Below, piece by piece: positions 58,830 to 59,845 of a stretch of 59,845 bases of DNA. Numbering within the stretch: position 1 is the stretch's first letter; each line of letters begins with the position of its first letter. The notes beneath the pieces are model-generated. The model saw nothing but the letters and a program-made list of their open reading frames with translations, ran no database searches and was not told the DNA's origin. The position numbers and the translations under genes are program-made. The DNA lies in the NCBI GenBank assembly GCA_023701385.1, contig JAMPXC010000017.1, positions 1-59,845 of the forward strand, in the 5' to 3' direction. This stretch comes from Pseudobdellovibrio sp. (lineage in GTDB: Bacteria; Bdellovibrionota; Bdellovibrionia; Bdellovibrionales; Bdellovibrionaceae).

Positions 58830-59845
58830 GTGAAAATTGAACAAGCAAAATTTCATTTTATCGGAATCGGCGGAATCGGCATGTGCGGTTTAGCTGAATT
58901 ACTTCATAACTCAGGCGCCGTTGTGACGGGCTCTGATGCCGGCGAAAACGCAAACACTGAGCGTTTAAAAAGCCTAGGTGTTAAAGTTTACAAAGGTCAT
59001 CAAGCTGAAAATCTAGTAGATGCTGACGTGGTTGTGTATTCAAGTGCGATTCCATTTACTAATCCTGAAATCCGCGAAGCTAAAGCGCGTTCAATTCCGT
59101 TAATTCCTCGCGCTGAGGCGCTAGCTGAAATTATGCGGATTCGCCGTGGTATCGCCGTAGCTGGAACTCACGGTAAAACCACAACAACAAGTATGTGTTC
59201 ATCGATTTTCTTAGAAGCGGGTCAAAGCCCTACAATCGTAGTAGGTGGCCGTTTTGAAAGAATTAAATCGACAGCTATTTTGGGTAAAGGTGAATGGTTA
59301 ATCGCTGAAGCCGATGAATCCGACGGAAGTTTTAATAAACTTTCTCCAGAGATTTCAATTATCACAAATATCGATTCAGATCATATGGATCACTATAAAA
59401 CTTTTGAAAACTTAAAAAAAGCTTTCTTAGAATTTGCCTACCGTGTTCCTTTTTACGGAACAGTAATCGTGTACGGTGATGATCCAACAACGCGTCAGAT
59501 CTTTGAGGGTTTTAATAAAAAGATTTTATTCTACGGCTTTAATGAAAATAACGACTACGTCTTAAAAGGCGAAAAAGGTCATTATTCATTATCTCGTGGC
59601 GAAAAAGTTTTAGGTAACTTTAAAATTCAATTACCTGGCTTACATAATGCTTTAAACGCGACAGCCGCGATCGTAGCTTCAATGGCAGCTGGAATTGATT
59701 TTGAATCTTGTGCCAAAGGGATTGCGCAATTTGAAGGTGTAGACCGCCGTTTTCACTTTAAAGGTGAAGCTCACGGCATTAAAATCTACGATGATTACGG
59801 TCATCACCCGACAGAAGTGCGCGCAACACTTCAGGCGTTTAAAGA
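58830..59845 (+). CDS. murC: UDP-N-acetylmuramate-L-alanine ligase MurC (3' end beyond window)
   Basis: Partial, 338 codons before the window edge. GTG start at 58830 with AAGGTG upstream. It adds L-Ala to UDP-MurNAc. Motifs: FIGIGGIGMCGLAELL, GSDAGENANTERLKSLG, GTHGKTTTTSM (ATP loop), EADESDGSF, NIDSDHMDHY, LPGLHNALNATAAI and GVDRRF, with YDDYGHHPTEV near the cut. About 110-140 more residues are expected. Confidence 0.95.
   Translation, partial: MKIEQAKFHFIGIGGIGMCGLAELLHNSGAVVTGSDAGENANTERLKSLGVKVYKGHQAENLVDADVVVYSSAIPFTNPEIREAKARSIPLIPRAEALAEIMRIRRGIAVAGTHGKTTTTSMCSSIFLEAGQSPTIVVGGRFERIKSTAILGKGEWLIAEADESDGSFNKLSPEISIITNIDSDHMDHYKTFENLKKAFLEFAYRVPFYGTVIVYGDDPTTRQIFEGFNKKILFYGFNENNDYVLKGEKGHYSLSRGEKVLGNFKIQLPGLHNALNATAAIVASMAAGIDFESCAKGIAQFEGVDRRFHFKGEAHGIKIYDDYGHHPTEVRATLQAFK

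Noticed and set aside
1-59845. tRNA, rRNA, CRISPR, insertion sequence, prophage or att site
   Set aside because: Intergenic gaps were read on both strands; none holds a cloverleaf, repeat-spacer array, terminal inverted repeats or recombinase-like gene.

Overview
The window looks like chromosomal core sequence from a diderm (Gram-negative) bacterium of the Bdellovibrionota, closest in style to Bdellovibrio/Pseudobdellovibrio. That placement is an inference from gene content and style, not a database result. The DNA is AT-leaning. Almost every base is coding, and no intergenic gap exceeds about 300 bases. Lipoproteins and secreted proteins of unknown function are abundant. Outer-membrane lipopolysaccharide and meso-diaminopimelate peptidoglycan are implied by the heptose adenylyltransferase, the Pal system and the DNPR motif of MurE. 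I see no tRNA, rRNA, CRISPR array, insertion sequence, phage gene or attachment site.

Layout. 1-8.4 kb is an envelope block: a VWA lipoprotein with four tandem ~102-residue repeats, a small secreted protein behind a hairpin leader, a 965-residue peptidase/propeller/barrel protein, and a pal-DUF4398-CpoB-like lipoprotein operon. 8.4-10.7 kb is a translation operon (tsaD-rsmA-smpB). 10.6-18.9 kb holds small membrane proteins and lipoproteins, a PilZ protein, an RlmM-like methyltransferase, a Wzz-like protein, a YkgJ-like cysteine-cluster protein, and a nitroreductase facing an Rrf2-family regulator across two matching operators. 18.9-24.4 kb is mostly on the minus strand: hldC/rfaE2, an RDD protein, rsmE, prmA and an RluB-like synthase. 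24.5-28.2 kb carries dsbD, motA and motB. 28.2-36.4 kb has an outer-membrane protein, an exonuclease with a WYL-like tail, a signal peptidase II fused to a HAMP-like module, dacB, a lytic transglycosylase and an M14 carboxypeptidase. 36.5-40.9 kb is a minus-strand nucleotide block (upp, hpt, thyA, folA) with a second PilZ protein.

41-59.8 kb is the division and cell-wall (dcw) cluster: rsmH, ftsL, ftsI, murE, murF, mraY, murD, ftsW, murG and murC (cut by the window edge). Two islands split it: SIMPL protein, ABC-2 exporter and esterase (44.3-48.2 kb), and map, PhoD-like phosphatase and queF (51.1-53.9 kb). mraZ is absent from the usual first position.

The genes work together mainly on the envelope. 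The dcw enzymes build and place septal peptidoglycan. DacB, the transglycosylase and Pal/CpoB remodel it and tie it to the outer membrane. Lsp matures the many lipoproteins, DsbD supplies periplasmic reductant, and MotAB drives the flagellum. The best leads for something new are the Lsp-HAMP fusion, the exonuclease-WYL fusion, the twin operators exactly 42 bp apart, two hairpins that bury ribosome binding sites (before the 2546 gene and before ftsW), and a recurring six-base-pair palindrome with a GAA loop near gene ends.
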